DNA from: Evansella cellulosilytica DSM 2522
Lineage (GTDB): Bacteria; Bacillota; Bacilli; Bacillales; Salisediminibacteriaceae
Reading direction: 5' to 3'
Assembly: GCF_000177235.2 (NCBI RefSeq)
Contig: NC_014829.1
Location: 496,001 to 560,000 of the forward strand
Length of the DNA stretch: 64,000 nt
A model generated the notes under the pieces. That model made no database searches. It was given only the letters and a program-made list of their open reading frames with translations, and was not told where the DNA came from. This document shows positions 29,004 to 38,267 of this stretch, piece by piece; position 1 is the first letter of the stretch; each line of letters opens with the position of its first letter. The translations under genes and the position numbers were made by a program.

Positions 29004-30467
29004 ATGGATAATAAAATAGGTTGGAACTTAGAAAATAGTTACACAAAGCTCCCGGACACTTTTTATAGTACATTAAATCCAACTACAGTTAGCTCTCCTA
29101 AATTAGTGATATTTAATGAGAAATTAGCTACCTCGCTCGGTTTAAATGGAGAAGAATTAAAAGGAACTTCTGGTGTAGAAGTATTTGCGGGGAATAATCT
29201 TCCCCCTGCTTCAAAACCACTTGCGCAAGCATATGCTGGCCATCAGTTTGGACATTTTACAATGCTAGGCGATGGTCGAGCAATTCTCCTTGGTGAACAA
29301 ATAACACCGAACAATGAACGAATCGATATTCAATTAAAAGGAGCGGGAAGGACTCCTTATTCTCGAGGCGGAGATGGACGTGCTTCTCTAGGACCGATGT
29401 TAAGGGAATATATCATCAGTGAAGCGATGGATGCATTAAACATTCCAACAACTAGAAGCTTAGCTGTTGTAACAACAGGAGAAGATGTCTATAGGGAGAC
29501 GGTTTTACCTGGAGCTATATTGACTCGGACTGCTGCAAGTCATTTAAGAGTAGGGACATTTGAATATGCTGCAAAGTGGGCGACAGATGATGAACTTAAA
29601 CAATTAGCTGATTATGCTATCAATCGCCACTATTCAGAGATTGTAGCAAAAGAAGATCAATATAGATTATTTCTACAAGAAGTGATAAAGCGTCAAGCTG
29701 AGCTGATTGCTAAATGGCAGCTAGTTGGTTTCATACATGGCGTCATGAACACAGATAATATGACCATTAGCGGTGAAACAATTGACTACGGTCCTTGTGC
29801 GTTTATGGATGAGTATGACCCGAAAACAGTATTTAGCTCTATTGATCGAGAAGGTCGATACGCTTATGGCAATCAGCCTTATATTGGTGCTTGGAACGTT
29901 TCGCGTTTAGCAGAAGCAATTCTCCCACTCCTTCATGATGATCAGGAGGAAGCGGTGAATATCGCACAGGAGGAAATAGGGAAATATAAAGATTTGTACC
30001 TTTCCTATTGGCATACAGGGATGAAGGCAAAGCTCGGTATCATAAATGATGAGGCTGATGACGAACGGCTTATAGAAGAGTTGTTAATGTTAATGCAGCA
30101 GCATAGTGCGGACTTTACGAATACTTTTCGAGCATTGACGTTAGATAAGATAGAGGGAATGGCGTTATTTGAGACAGATGCATTTAAAAAATGGTACGAA
30201 CGATGGAAAGCACGAATAGGTAGACAAGAGGAACCAATAAGCGCTTCGATAGCTTTAATGAAAAAGAGTAATCCCGCTGTTATACCTAGAAACCATCTTG
30301 TAGAGGAAGCTCTCGATGCAGCGGTGGAAGATGGGGATTATGCAGTGATGGAGCGATTACTGCACGTATTAGAAAAACCGTTTGATTATACTTTAGAAAA
30401 AGAAAAATTTACTGCACCGGCACCACCTGAAGTTAGCTGTAATTACAAAACGTTTTGTGGGACATAA
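29004..30467 (+). CDS. selO: protein adenylyltransferase SelO (YdiU family)
   Basis: A 487-residue pseudokinase-fold enzyme. Family members transfer AMP to Ser, Thr or Tyr of proteins in redox-stress signalling. Conserved stretches seen are [66 protein letters not shown] and [15 protein letters not shown]. Bacterial and mitochondrial SelO often carry a C-terminal selenocysteine or cysteine; here the end is CNYKTFCGT with two cysteines. The ATG follows GGAAGGAGATTAT. Length and motifs are complete, and the assignment is certain. Confidence 0.95.
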   Translation: MDNKIGWNLENSYTKLPDTFYSTLNPTTVSSPKLVIFNEKLATSLGLNGEELKGTSGVEVFAGNNLPPASKPLAQAYAGHQFGHFTMLGDGRAILLGEQITPNNERIDIQLKGAGRTPYSRGGDGRASLGPMLREYIISEAMDALNIPTTRSLAVVTTGEDVYRETVLPGAILTRTAASHLRVGTFEYAAKWATDDELKQLADYAINRHYSEIVAKEDQYRLFLQEVIKRQAELIAKWQLVGFIHGVMNTDNMTISGETIDYGPCAFMDEYDPKTVFSSIDREGRYAYGNQPYIGAWNVSRLAEAILPLLHDDQEEAVNIAQEEIGKYKDLYLSYWHTGMKAKLGIINDEADDERLIEELLMLMQQHSADFTNTFRALTLDKIEGMALFETDAFKKWYERWKARIGRQEEPISASIALMKKSNPAVIPRNHLVEEALDAAVEDGDYAVMERLLHVLEKPFDYTLEKEKFTAPAPPEVSCNYKTFCGT

Positions 30468-30525
30468 AACTATTCGTTCTCTTTGGAAGGTATTCTGGAG
30501 AGAACCTTTTTATGTATCATTGTTC

Positions 30526-30574
30526 TTAAAACGTTTACATAAAATCTCGTTAATCTAAAGTACGAAAACGTTTT
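30526..30574 (+). promoter_or_regulatory. two cre-like or LacI-type operators before the GH94 gene
   Basis: TTAAAACGTTTACA (30526-30539) matches the cre consensus at all but one position. AAAACGTTTT (30565-30574) is a perfect palindrome of the same type just upstream of a possible -10, TATACT (30581-30586). A third related site, TTAAAATCGTTTAA, lies at about 30615. They suggest carbon catabolite control or a LacI-family regulator. Confidence 0.55.
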
Positions 30575-30643
30575 ATTTGATATACTAAATGGTGAAACAC
30601 GAGTAATTTTTTTCTTAAAATCGTTTAAAAGTGAGGGATATTA

Positions 30644-33019
30644 ATGATCAGATCAACGGAAAATAACGAATACTATGAACTGACAAGCCCTACAAAAATA
30701 CCGAAGGCTTCCGGTTTTTTATGGAATGACAACATGATGATTCATATGAACTGTCGAGGTTATGCAGTTGCGCAATTTATGCAGCCAGAGCCAGCAAAAT
30801 ATTCGCATTCTCCTAACTTAGAAGCGAAAACATTTATGCAGCCAGAACAGCCATATTATGCACACCATCCTGGGCGTTTCGTTTTTGTGAAGGATGAAGA
30901 AAATGGGGATATTTTTTCTGCGCCTTATGAGCCTGTGCGTGTTCTTCCAGATAACTATACTTTCGCGGTAGGGAAAAATAATATTATTTGGAAAGTAGAA
31001 AGCAATGGTGTCCTCATTGAAATGAAATTAAGCTTACCGAAAGACGACCCATATGAGCTATGGGAAGTGAAGGTGAAAAACCTTTCAAACAAGAAAAGGA
31101 AATTAAGTATTTATCCTTACTACACTGTAGGTTACATGTCTTGGATGAATCAATCAGGAGAGTATTTAGAAGATATACAAGCAATTGTTTGTTCCTCTAT
31201 CACTCCATATCAAAAGTATCAGGACTATGCAAAAATAAAGGAATTGAACGACAAAACATTCTTATTAGCAGAGAAGAAGCCTTTTTCTTGGGAAGTAAGT
31301 CAAGAAGTGTTTGAAGGTGAAGGTGGGATAACGCTACCAACTGGCATTCAAGAAGAAGCTTTGTCTAAAAGCGATTCAAGATACGAAATGCCTACAGCAG
31401 TTTTCCAATATAAATTAGAAATGGATGTAAATGAAGAGCAATCATATCGTTTCGTATTTGGACCTGCGAAATATGATGAAGATGTTACTGCTGTGCGGAA
31501 TAAATACTTTGAAGCTGAGAATGAGGCAGGAGAAGACGGCTTCGTTTTAGCAGAAAAAGAATATGCAAAATACATAGCTGAAGGTAGTGGCTGTCTGCAA
31601 ATAAAAACGCCTGATGCGCATTTAGATAACTTTGTTAACCATTGGTTACCGAGACAAATATATTATCACGGTATCACAAATCGATTGTCGACTGACCCAC
31701 AAACGCGTAACTATCTCCAAGACAACATGGGGATGAGCTATATTAAACCGAGTATTGCCCGTCATGCATTTGTTCACGCGTTAAGTCAACAAGAATCAAG
31801 TGGAGCGATGCCAGATGGGATTACGATCCATGAGGATGCCGAGCTTAAGTATATTAATCAAGTACCTCATACGGATCACTGTGTGTGGCTTCCTATCTGC
31901 TTAAGCACTTATTTAGATGAGACAAATGATTATGCGATTTTAGATGAGGTTGTTCCATTTGCAGACGGAAATGAAGAAGCAACCGTAATGGAGCATATTA
32001 ATCGTGCGATGTATTGGCTCATCAACGACAGAGATGAAAGAGGCCTAAATTATATTAACCAAGGAGATTGGTGTGACCCAATGAATATGGTTGGTTATAA
32101 GGGGAAAGGTGTCTCTGGGTGGCTAACAACTGCCTCTGCATACGCATTTATGATTTGGGCAGATATTTGCGAGAAAAATGGATTGCAGGATAATAGCGAA
32201 AAATTTCGTCAAGAAGCGGACAAATCAAATGAGGTCATTAATAAATATTTATGGGATGGCGAATGGTATGCACGAGGAATAACAGACGATAATGTTGTCT
32301 TCGGTATTAGTAAGGATAAAGAAGGCCGCATCTTCCTTAATTCACAGGGGTGGGCACTATTAAGTGGTGCTGCTGATGAGGTCAAAAAAGAAAAACTACT
32401 GAAATCCGTCGTTGATCAATTAGAATCACCTTATGGAGTAGAAATGCTAGGACCAGCATATACAGCAATGCGTGAGGATGTAGGTCGTGTTACACAAAAG
32501 CATCCAGGTTCTGCAGAAAATGGTTCAGTATATAACCACGCAGCTGTATTTTACATTTATGCCCTCTATACAGCTGGGGAAACTGAAAATGCTTACCGTT
32601 TATTACGCAAAATGATTCCTGGACCAGACCTCGATGATATTATTCAAAGAGGACAACTGCCCGTATTCATCCCTAATTATTACAGAGGAGCATATAGAAC
32701 AATCCCAAGAACAGCAGGGCGCTCAAGTCATTTATTTAATACAGGAACCGTTTCGTGGGTTTACCGTTGTATCGTAGATGGATTATTTGGAGTTCAAGGG
32801 GCAAAAGATGGCCTTCGCATCCAACCACAGCTACCTGCTGATTGGCAAGAAGCTTCTGTTACTCGCTCCTTCAGAGGAGCAGACATAGAAATCGACATTC
32901 GAAGAGAAGCAGGAATCCGAGAAACGGAGTTATATGTGAATGGAGACCTTGTTGAAGGAAACGTTATGAAAGACTTGAAGTCTGGTGAAAAATATAAAGT
33001 ATTAGTAAAAGTACAATAA
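30644..33019 (+). CDS. GH94 disaccharide phosphorylase (chitobiose/cellobionate phosphorylase class)
   Basis: A 791-residue cytoplasmic inverting phosphorylase. It would split a beta-linked disaccharide with phosphate and release a sugar 1-phosphate. An N-terminal beta-sandwich (to about 270), a linker helix and an (alpha/alpha)6 barrel are seen. The general acid is D478 in the loop NQGDWCDPMNMVGYKGKG; phosphate-site residues are expected near TAGRSSHLFNTGT. The WCDPMN form of the loop, and the length, recall N,N'-diacetylchitobiose and cellobionic-acid phosphorylases rather than cellobiose phosphorylase, whose loop is DWND. A chitinase 1.7 kb downstream favours a chitin disaccharide, but this is inference. 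Confidence 0.85.
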   Translation: MIRSTENNEYYELTSPTKIPKASGFLWNDNMMIHMNCRGYAVAQFMQPEPAKYSHSPNLEAKTFMQPEQPYYAHHPGRFVFVKDEENGDIFSAPYEPVRVLPDNYTFAVGKNNIIWKVESNGVLIEMKLSLPKDDPYELWEVKVKNLSNKKRKLSIYPYYTVGYMSWMNQSGEYLEDIQAIVCSSITPYQKYQDYAKIKELNDKTFLLAEKKPFSWEVSQEVFEGEGGITLPTGIQEEALSKSDSRYEMPTAVFQYKLEMDVNEEQSYRFVFGPAKYDEDVTAVRNKYFEAENEAGEDGFVLAEKEYAKYIAEGSGCLQIKTPDAHLDNFVNHWLPRQIYYHGITNRLSTDPQTRNYLQDNMGMSYIKPSIARHAFVHALSQQESSGAMPDGITIHEDAELKYINQVPHTDHCVWLPICLSTYLDETNDYAILDEVVPFADGNEEATVMEHINRAMYWLINDRDERGLNYINQGDWCDPMNMVGYKGKGVSGWLTTASAYAFMIWADICEKNGLQDNSEKFRQEADKSNEVINKYLWDGEWYARGITDDNVVFGISKDKEGRIFLNSQGWALLSGAADEVKKEKLLKSVVDQLESPYGVEMLGPAYTAMREDVGRVTQKHPGSAENGSVYNHAAVFYIYALYTAGETENAYRLLRKMIPGPDLDDIIQRGQLPVFIPNYYRGAYRTIPRTAGRSSHLFNTGTVSWVYRCIVDGLFGVQGAKDGLRIQPQLPADWQEASVTRSFRGADIEIDIRREAGIRETELYVNGDLVEGNVMKDLKSGEKYKVLVKVQ

Positions 33020-33028
33020 AGTAAAAGT

Positions 33029-33069
33029 AAAACAGACATTTTTAAGTAGATGTCTGTTTTGCTTTTTTT
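33029..33069 (+). terminator. intrinsic terminator of the GH94 gene
   Basis: An 11-bp stem AAAACAGACAT / ATGTCTGTTTT with a 10-nt loop, followed by GCTTTTTTT. Confidence 0.85.
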
Positions 33070-33178
33070 ATGCGACCCTATAAGATACGTAACTTGTATC
33101 TCAGTGCATGGATAATTATAATAGAGTTTGTGGAAAATTTTCGAAGACTGTAGAAAATAAAGAAAGAGGGTAAAAAAG

Positions 33179-33631
33179 ATGAAATTAACAAAATTATTGT
33201 TAGCTTTATTTGTAGCAATGGCTCTATTACTAGTTGGGTGTAACCAAGATGATAGTGAAGAGAACACAACACCAATTACAAATGATCCTGTTAATAATAC
33301 AGCTAGCGAAGATGCAAATGAAAATGCAAGTGCAAACGAGTCAGATGAAGTGAAAGTAACGATTGTAAACATGAGAGATGAAACAGATGCTGAAGAGTAC
33401 TTATTTGCCATTGATGAAGGAGATACTGTTATGGATGTAATGGAATCTAATTTCGCAATTGACAATAACAATGGTTTTATCGAAGCAATTGATGGAATTT
33501 ACAACGCTGAAGGTGAAACTTATGCTTGGATGTATTCCGTAAATGGAGAACAGCCTACTGTTGGAGCAGAAGAGTACGACCTTGAAGCTGGCGATGAAGT
33601 TTTATTTGAATTTTTAAACTGGGATGAGTAA
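33179..33631 (+). CDS. lipoprotein with DUF4430-type domain
   Basis: A 150-residue lipoprotein: signal peptide, lipobox LLVGC (C21), an acidic low-complexity linker (about 22-58) and a domain of about 90 residues. The segments GDTVMDVMESN, GFIEAIDGIYNAEG, YAWMYSVNGEQP and AGDEVLFEFLNW are typical of DUF4430. This domain resembles the C-terminal domain of transcobalamin-like and adhesion proteins, so ligand binding at the cell surface is possible. It is monocistronic. The function is not known. Confidence 0.8.
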   Translation: MKLTKLLLALFVAMALLLVGCNQDDSEENTTPITNDPVNNTASEDANENASANESDEVKVTIVNMRDETDAEEYLFAIDEGDTVMDVMESNFAIDNNNGFIEAIDGIYNAEGETYAWMYSVNGEQPTVGAEEYDLEAGDEVLFEFLNWDE

Positions 33632-33645
33632 GAATTTTCGGCTAC

Positions 33646-33695
33646 ATAAAGGCTATATTGTCCAAGATAGACAGTATAGCCTTTATTTTTTTTAT
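33646..33695 (+). terminator. intrinsic terminator
   Basis: A 12-bp stem ATAAAGGCTATA / TATAGCCTTTAT, extended by GTC/GAC nearer the loop, followed by a long T-run. It ends the DUF4430 lipoprotein transcript. Confidence 0.88.
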
Positions 33696-33780
33696 TTTTC
33701 CCCGCCTAATGTATTGAAATCATATATAATGGTTGTATTATAGTAACAGTTGGCAAATTTCAATATAGAGAGGATCGACT

Positions 33781-34251
33781 ATGAGATATTATATCGTTGC
33801 ACTATTAATTTTGTTATTAGATCAAGTAACAAAGTGGTTAGTTGTACAAAACATGAATATTGGGGAAAGCATTCCTATCATAAATGGATTATTTTATATC
33901 ACTTCACATAGAAATGCCGGGGCTGCTTTTGGGATATTGCAAGGTCAGCTATGGTTATTCATCATTATTACAATTGGTGTATCTTGTGTGCTTATTTATT
34001 TAATCCAAACAATAAAAAAGGGAATGAACTGGTATGGTGTTTCACTTGCATTATTGTTAGGGGGGGCAATTGGGAACTTTACCGATCGACTTTTTCGAGG
34101 GGGAGAAGTTGTTGACTTTATAAACGTATATATTTTCTCCTACAATTTCCCGATTTTTAACGTAGCTGATATGGCATTAAATGTTGGTGTTGTCATGATG
34201 CTTATTCATTTATTTAAAGAAGAAAAACGAAATAAAAAAATAGCTAAGTAA
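33781..34251 (+). CDS. lspA: lipoprotein signal peptidase (signal peptidase II)
   Basis: A 156-residue aspartyl protease of the membrane that removes signal peptides from prolipoproteins. Four helices are visible. The conserved motifs are LLDQVTKW (D14), the HRNAGAAFG box, GAIGNFTDRLFRGGEVVDF with D102, and FNVADMALNVG with D130; D102 and D130 correspond to the conserved catalytic-site aspartates. Lengths and motifs are complete. The window encodes several lipoprotein substrates. Unlike many Firmicutes it is not followed by an rluD-type gene. Confidence 0.96.
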   Translation: MRYYIVALLILLLDQVTKWLVVQNMNIGESIPIINGLFYITSHRNAGAAFGILQGQLWLFIIITIGVSCVLIYLIQTIKKGMNWYGVSLALLLGGAIGNFTDRLFRGGEVVDFINVYIFSYNFPIFNVADMALNVGVVMMLIHLFKEEKRNKKIAK

Positions 34252-34252
34252 A

Positions 34253-34300
34253 AGAGGTTGATTCATAAGGTAGAAATTTTTTACCTTTTGAGTCAACCTC
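34253..34300 (+). terminator. terminator-like hairpin, repeat family A copy 6
   Basis: Arms AGAGGTTGATTCATAAGGTA and TACCTTTTGAGTCAACCTCC. It lies two bases after the lspA stop codon. Confidence 0.75.
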
Positions 34301-34304
34301 CTAT

Positions 34305-34372
34305 GAGGGCACTAGAAAAGGTAAATAGCTGAGGGCACTGAAAAAGTAAAAAACAACTTTTTCAGTGTCCTC
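34305..34372 (+). repeat. repeat family B copy 3 with a duplicated left arm
   Basis: GAGGGCACTGAAAAAGT (34331-34347) pairs with ACTTTTTCAGTGTCCTC (to 34372), followed by TTTC. A second left arm, GAGGGCACTAGAAAAGGTA, precedes it at about 34305-34323 without a partner. Confidence 0.7.
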
Positions 34373-34770
34373 TTTCTTATTTGGAGTTGTCCAGTGTACA
34401 AGGGTAGTGGAGTTTTTAAAACAGCCTATAAATATCGTAGGACTAATGACATATTATTCATTCAGTGTTCGACATAATTAGGGTTTGGTTAATAGGATGA
34501 TGGATACAAAGTATTTTTAAAATTTAGAAATTTATAAAAACTAATTGACACCTGTACGAATATCGTAATAACCTGGTATAGACAACTATAATTCTAGTGG
34601 AGGATATTCTGAATTAGGTAATCTATTTACAAATGGTGACCACTACTAGATGAGAGATTAAGTACTTTAAATGCTTTCATAAACCTTGAAAAAAGGAGGA
34701 GATACAAAATAGTTTGTTGTTTGCCTGGAAATATTTATACGTAAAAAAACAGGAGAGGTGATGAAAGAAT
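34373..34770. other. long leader region of the chitinase gene, no gene recognised
   Basis: About 400 AT-rich bases. A TTGACA lies at 34545-34550 and a TATAAT at 34587-34592, but they are not correctly spaced with each other. ATATCGTA is repeated at about 34433 and 34561. A strong ribosome-binding site (AAAAGGAGG, 34691-34699) is not followed by an ATG; the only frame behind it would be a 14-codon ORF starting TTG 34717 and ending inside the chitinase ribosome-binding site. Confidence 0.4.
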
Positions 34771-36663
34771 ATGAAAAAGTTAATGGTGTTAGGACTAGCT
34801 ACTTTTTTACTATTTTCTATGTTTGTTAATACTGCATTTTCAAATGAGCATCATGATAATGACGACTTTAAATCGGTAGTTTACTATATTTCGTGGGCGG
34901 CCCAGGAATATGATAATGAAGGAAATGAAGCGCGTGATTTCTTCGTACATGACATGGATGCAACGAACGTCACTCATATTAATTATGCTTTTGCAAAAAT
35001 AGTAGGAGATGACAGGCCAGAAAGTGATCTAGTAAACGGGAATTGTCTCCCTCCTGAAGAGATCGCAGAATATGATGGGGATGATAGAGTTGATCATTTA
35101 AATTGCGATGATGTACATCGTGTTACATTTGGAGATCCGGATGTAGACATCGGAGAAAATGTCTCTGCAGAGGATGCTTGGGAAGGTAACTTTGAAGGGA
35201 ACTTTAGAGATTTGATCGCGTTTAAAGAAGACAACCCTCATGTGCAAACGCTAATTTCCATAGGTGGGTGGACGATGTCTAATTATTTCTCTGACATGGC
35301 ACTAACGGAAGAATCAAGAGAAATATTTATTGATAGTGTCATAGAGTTTATTCGAGTGTTCGAATTTGATGGAGTAGATTTAGACTGGGAATATCCAGGC
35401 TATGGTGGAGAGTGGCACAATGACCCATATCCTGAAGATAAAGAAAACTTCACGCATTTATTGAGAGAATTGCGTGAGGCTTTGGATGAGGCAGGAGAAG
35501 AAGATGACACGTATTATCCTCTTACAATTGCGGTAGCTGCTAACGTTGGTAATTATGCTGCTAACACGGAAATGCCTGAAATAATGGAGTATTTAGATTG
35601 GATTAACTTAATGACATACGACATGAGTGGACCATGGGACCGACATGATTTTGACGGAGAAGGATTGCCATGGGGAGAACAACCATTCATAAGTGGCTTC
35701 AATGCACCTTTATATCAAGATCCATTAGATCCTTGGGGCTCTTGGTTAACAGTGGAAGGTACTGTCGATGCATATTTAGAAGTTGGGATTGACCCAAAAG
35801 ATATGGTTTTAGGCTTAGCTTTTTATGGTCGAACATGGGCTAGCTGTGAAGCTGAACGAAATAATGGCATGTTTGATAAATGTTTTGAAGATGAGGATGG
35901 TATCGTTGCCGGTCCAGGAACTTGGGAGCGGGGAGTATTAGATTATTGGGATATTAAAGAGAATTACGTAGACCAGAACGGTTTTGTAAGGTATTGGAGT
36001 GAAGATGCTTTAGTGCCATGGCTTTACAACGAGGAAACTGGTGAAGTAATCACCTATGACGATGAAGAATCTATTGGATATAAAATGCAGTTTGTTTTAG
36101 AAAGAGGCTTGGGAGGTTCAATGGTCTGGGAAATTACACAAGATAGAGATGGTGCCATGATGGAAACAATAGGTAGCTATCTATTTGCTGGTGACCCAGG
36201 CGAGGGTGAAGGCCCAGGCGAAGGTGAAGGTCCAGGCGAAGGTGAAGGCCCAGGCGAAGGTGAAGGTCCAGGCGAAGGTGAAGGCCCAGGCGAAGGTGAA
36301 GGTCCAGGCGAAGGTGAAGGCCCAGGCGAAGGTGAAGGCCCAGGCGAAGGTGAAGGCCCAGGCGAAGGTGAAGGTCCAGGCGAAGGTGAAGGTCCAGGCG
36401 AAGGTGAAGGTCCAGGCGAAGGTGAAGGCCCAGGCGAAGGTGAAGGTCCAGGCGAAGGTGAAGGCCCAGGCGAGGGTGAAGGCCCAGGCGAGGGTGAAGA
36501 CCCAGGCGAAGATGAAGAATCCGCAGGTGACAAAGAAGGAGACAAGCTACCTGAAACAGCTACGACAATGTATAACTGGCTATTAATCGGTGCGATGCTA
36601 TTAATCGTAGGCTTTACGTTCTTGTTTATATCTAGAAAGCGAAAACTGCAAACTACTGACTAA
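34771..36663 (+). CDS. cell-wall-anchored GH18 chitinase
   Basis: A 630-residue secreted enzyme. A signal peptide (about 1-25) is followed by a GH18 barrel (about 30-470) with SIGGWTMSNYFSDM and the catalytic DGVDLDWEYPG, where E207 is the acid. MTYDMSGPWD and GLGGSMVWEITQD are further conserved strands. The linker is 17 tandem PGEGEG units encoded by an 18-bp repeat (36196-36501). The C-terminus has LPETA (593-597), a hydrophobic helix and a basic tail, i.e. a sortase signal of the LPxTA variety. The whole protein is strongly acidic. It should cut chitin or related glucans at the cell surface. Confidence 0.93.
   Translation: MKKLMVLGLATFLLFSMFVNTAFSNEHHDNDDFKSVVYYISWAAQEYDNEGNEARDFFVHDMDATNVTHINYAFAKIVGDDRPESDLVNGNCLPPEEIAEYDGDDRVDHLNCDDVHRVTFGDPDVDIGENVSAEDAWEGNFEGNFRDLIAFKEDNPHVQTLISIGGWTMSNYFSDMALTEESREIFIDSVIEFIRVFEFDGVDLDWEYPGYGGEWHNDPYPEDKENFTHLLRELREALDEAGEEDDTYYPLTIAVAANVGNYAANTEMPEIMEYLDWINLMTYDMSGPWDRHDFDGEGLPWGEQPFISGFNAPLYQDPLDPWGSWLTVEGTVDAYLEVGIDPKDMVLGLAFYGRTWASCEAERNNGMFDKCFEDEDGIVAGPGTWERGVLDYWDIKENYVDQNGFVRYWSEDALVPWLYNEETGEVITYDDEESIGYKMQFVLERGLGGSMVWEITQDRDGAMMETIGSYLFAGDPGEGEGPGEGEGPGEGEGPGEGEGPGEGEGPGEGEGPGEGEGPGEGEGPGEGEGPGEGEGPGEGEGPGEGEGPGEGEGPGEGEGPGEGEGPGEGEGPGEGEDPGEDEESAGDKEGDKLPETATTMYNWLLIGAMLLIVGFTFLFISRKRKLQTTD
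36196..36501 (+). repeat. 17 tandem 18-bp repeats coding for PGEGEG
   Basis: The unit is CCAGGCGAAGGTGAAGGY, repeated without spacers. Variation is only synonymous (GGC/GGT before Pro, GAA/GAG), apart from the last unit (GAC at the end). It forms the wall-spanning linker between chitinase domain and sorting signal. Such arrays expand and contract by slippage. Confidence 0.95.
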
Positions 36664-36682
36664 TAATTGACTTTAATAGAAC

Positions 36683-36735
36683 GAGGTAGACTCAAAAAGT
36701 TGAATTTTTTCCTTTTGAGTCTACCTCATTTTTAA
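36683..36735 (+). terminator. chitinase terminator, repeat family A copy 7
   Basis: Arms GAGGTAGACTCAAAAAG and CCTTTTGAGTCTACCTC, followed by ATTTTT. A compensated A-to-T change in the stem compared with copy 9 keeps the pairing. Confidence 0.82.
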
Positions 36736-36774
36736 GTGGGATGACGGTGTGTTTAATGTTCAGTTAAAAAGAGT

Positions 36775-36815
36775 AAATTCATAACAGCTGCTCGGTTGCA
36801 AACAGTTATGAATTT
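36775..36815 (-). terminator. intrinsic terminator of the minus-strand dehydrogenase gene
   Basis: A perfect 11-bp stem AAATTCATAAC / GTTATGAATTT with a 19-nt loop. On the minus strand it is followed by ACTCTTTTT. It lies 57 bases after the gene end at 36872. Confidence 0.65.
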
Positions 36816-36871
36816 AAAAGTATTACCCTTCAATTCTATAGAGAACATCCAAAATGCCATTAAGAGTTCTA

Positions 36872-37924
36872 CTATTCAAAATCTATAACACTATTCGTCT
36901 TGTGAGACAAGAAGGCAGCCTCCATAAGCTTCATAATGCGCATTACTTCTTCATTTTTTACAATAGGATCTTCCTTACCCTCTATCACTTTCATCACATT
37001 ATCATAGAAGTCTCTTATATCTGTTTTTATTCTTGGAAGCGGAGTGTCCTGTGTAGATAACTCACCTCTTGGCGCCATTGTTTTTGTTAAACCAGCGCCT
37101 GCTTCGATTGGTGTTGCATCATGATCCTCATGCTTTGTGACAGTGACAACCTTTCCATTCATAGACCAATCGTGAATGGTGGCAGCTCCATTTGTTCCGG
37201 TCATATACCATAGTGGCAGTGAAATATAATTACTTGTACCAACTTCCACTAATGCAGTTTTCCCACTTTCAAAAGATACTTGCATACGGAATCCATCATC
37301 AACTTCATTACCGAGTACATAGCTTAAGTGACAATAAATACTTTTTATTTTTTCTGGGATTAATAATACTAGTCTGTCTAGTAAATGGACGCCCCAATCA
37401 AGTAGCATTCCACCACCATAAGCTTTTTCATGGCGCCAATCACCTGGAATCCCTCTTGAGCCGTGAACGCGTGATTCTACATGAAATACGTCTCCTAAAA
37501 CACCCTCATCATAGAGTTTTTTCATGACAAGATAGTCCTCATCCCAACGACGATTTTGGTGAACTGCAAACACTTTATCATACTGCTTTGCAGCGTCTAG
37601 TATTTCTTCTAGTTCCTTGCTATTTAGCGTAACAGGCTTCTCACAAATGACATGTTTCCCAGCCTTCATTGCATCAATAGCAATATCTTTATGACTGTCA
37701 TTCGGTGTAGCAATCAAAACGATATCAATAGAATCGTCACTAACTAATTCATTAAAGCTTGTGTATGTGTGAAGCCCGTCATTGTTTGCATCTTCCTGTC
37801 TTTGCTTATTAATATCAAAAGTCCCTGCAATATGGGCGCGGTCAATCGTTTGGAGTACCTTTTTATGCTGTTTTCCCATTCCGCCATATCCAACGAGTGC
37901 AAACGTGTAACTATTTGAAGTCAT
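36872..37924 (-). CDS. Gfo/Idh/MocA-family oxidoreductase
   Basis: A 350-residue NAD(P)-dependent sugar dehydrogenase. The Rossmann start is FALVGYGGMGKQH, EKPVTLNSKE is the conserved lysine motif, and the second domain begins at about residue 125 (RRWDEDYLVMKKL). DWGVHLLDRL carries the typical catalytic-region histidine. It is divergent from the sugar importer at 38340 and shares its regulatory region, so it probably acts on the imported sugar or its 3-keto derivative. The ATG follows AAGGGAGAAACAT. Substrate unknown. Confidence 0.88.
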   Translation of the reverse strand: MTSNSYTFALVGYGGMGKQHKKVLQTIDRAHIAGTFDINKQRQEDANNDGLHTYTSFNELVSDDSIDIVLIATPNDSHKDIAIDAMKAGKHVICEKPVTLNSKELEEILDAAKQYDKVFAVHQNRRWDEDYLVMKKLYDEGVLGDVFHVESRVHGSRGIPGDWRHEKAYGGGMLLDWGVHLLDRLVLLIPEKIKSIYCHLSYVLGNEVDDGFRMQVSFESGKTALVEVGTSNYISLPLWYMTGTNGAATIHDWSMNGKVVTVTKHEDHDATPIEAGAGLTKTMAPRGELSTQDTPLPRIKTDIRDFYDNVMKVIEGKEDPIVKNEEVMRIMKLMEAAFLSHKTNSVIDFE

Positions 37925-38004
37925 ATTATGTTTCTCCCTTCGTGAAAAAAAATATAAAGAAGCTTTTTTGTATGATTAAATGGTATACAAAAAATCATAT
38001 TTGT

Positions 38005-38018
38005 TCAATCGTTTTCAT
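38005..38018 (-). promoter_or_regulatory. cre-like site before the dehydrogenase gene
   Basis: On the minus strand TGAAAACGATTGAA matches the cre consensus at 12 of 14 positions. It lies about 80 bases upstream of the start codon at 37924. Confidence 0.35.
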
Positions 38019-38123
38019 AAAAAGTACATAGTTTAAATAAAATATTAAAAGTAAGTAAATAGCGCTATGTAAGGGTTTTCTTCATTGTGAAATTGTTTCA
38101 AATAAAAAATTACAACTTAATTA

Positions 38124-38184
38124 TTGTGTCCATTTTGAAGCTGTGTTAAACTTAACTCAGTTAAACGAGTGCAAACGTTTGCGC
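38124..38184 (+). promoter_or_regulatory. promoter and LacI-type operator of the disaccharide importer
   Basis: TTGTGT (38124-38129), 17 bases, then TAAACT (38147-38152) preceded by TG form a plausible extended -10 promoter. GTGCAAACGTTTGCGC (38169-38184) is a near-perfect palindrome just downstream of the expected transcription start. Almost the same palindrome (GTGCAAACGTGTGCAC) precedes the GH13 gene at 46244. The regulator encoded at 45127 is the likely ligand-controlled repressor of both. Confidence 0.65.
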
Positions 38185-38267
38185 AATATGTTGCACTTTG
38201 TAGAACAAAAAGGGGGTAAAAGAGAAAAACAGTGACTATGTCACGAAAAATGCAGTAAAAGATGTTT

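Noticed and set aside
36196-36501. Regular short repeats that could be mistaken for a CRISPR array
   Set aside because: The units are contiguous with no spacers and encode protein; no cas genes are present.
36177-36586. Long open frames on both strands across the PGEGEG region, giving SPGP-rich and KVKAQA-rich proteins
   Set aside because: They are by-products of the 18-bp repeat read in other frames; no ribosome-binding site, and the chitinase frame is clearly the real one.
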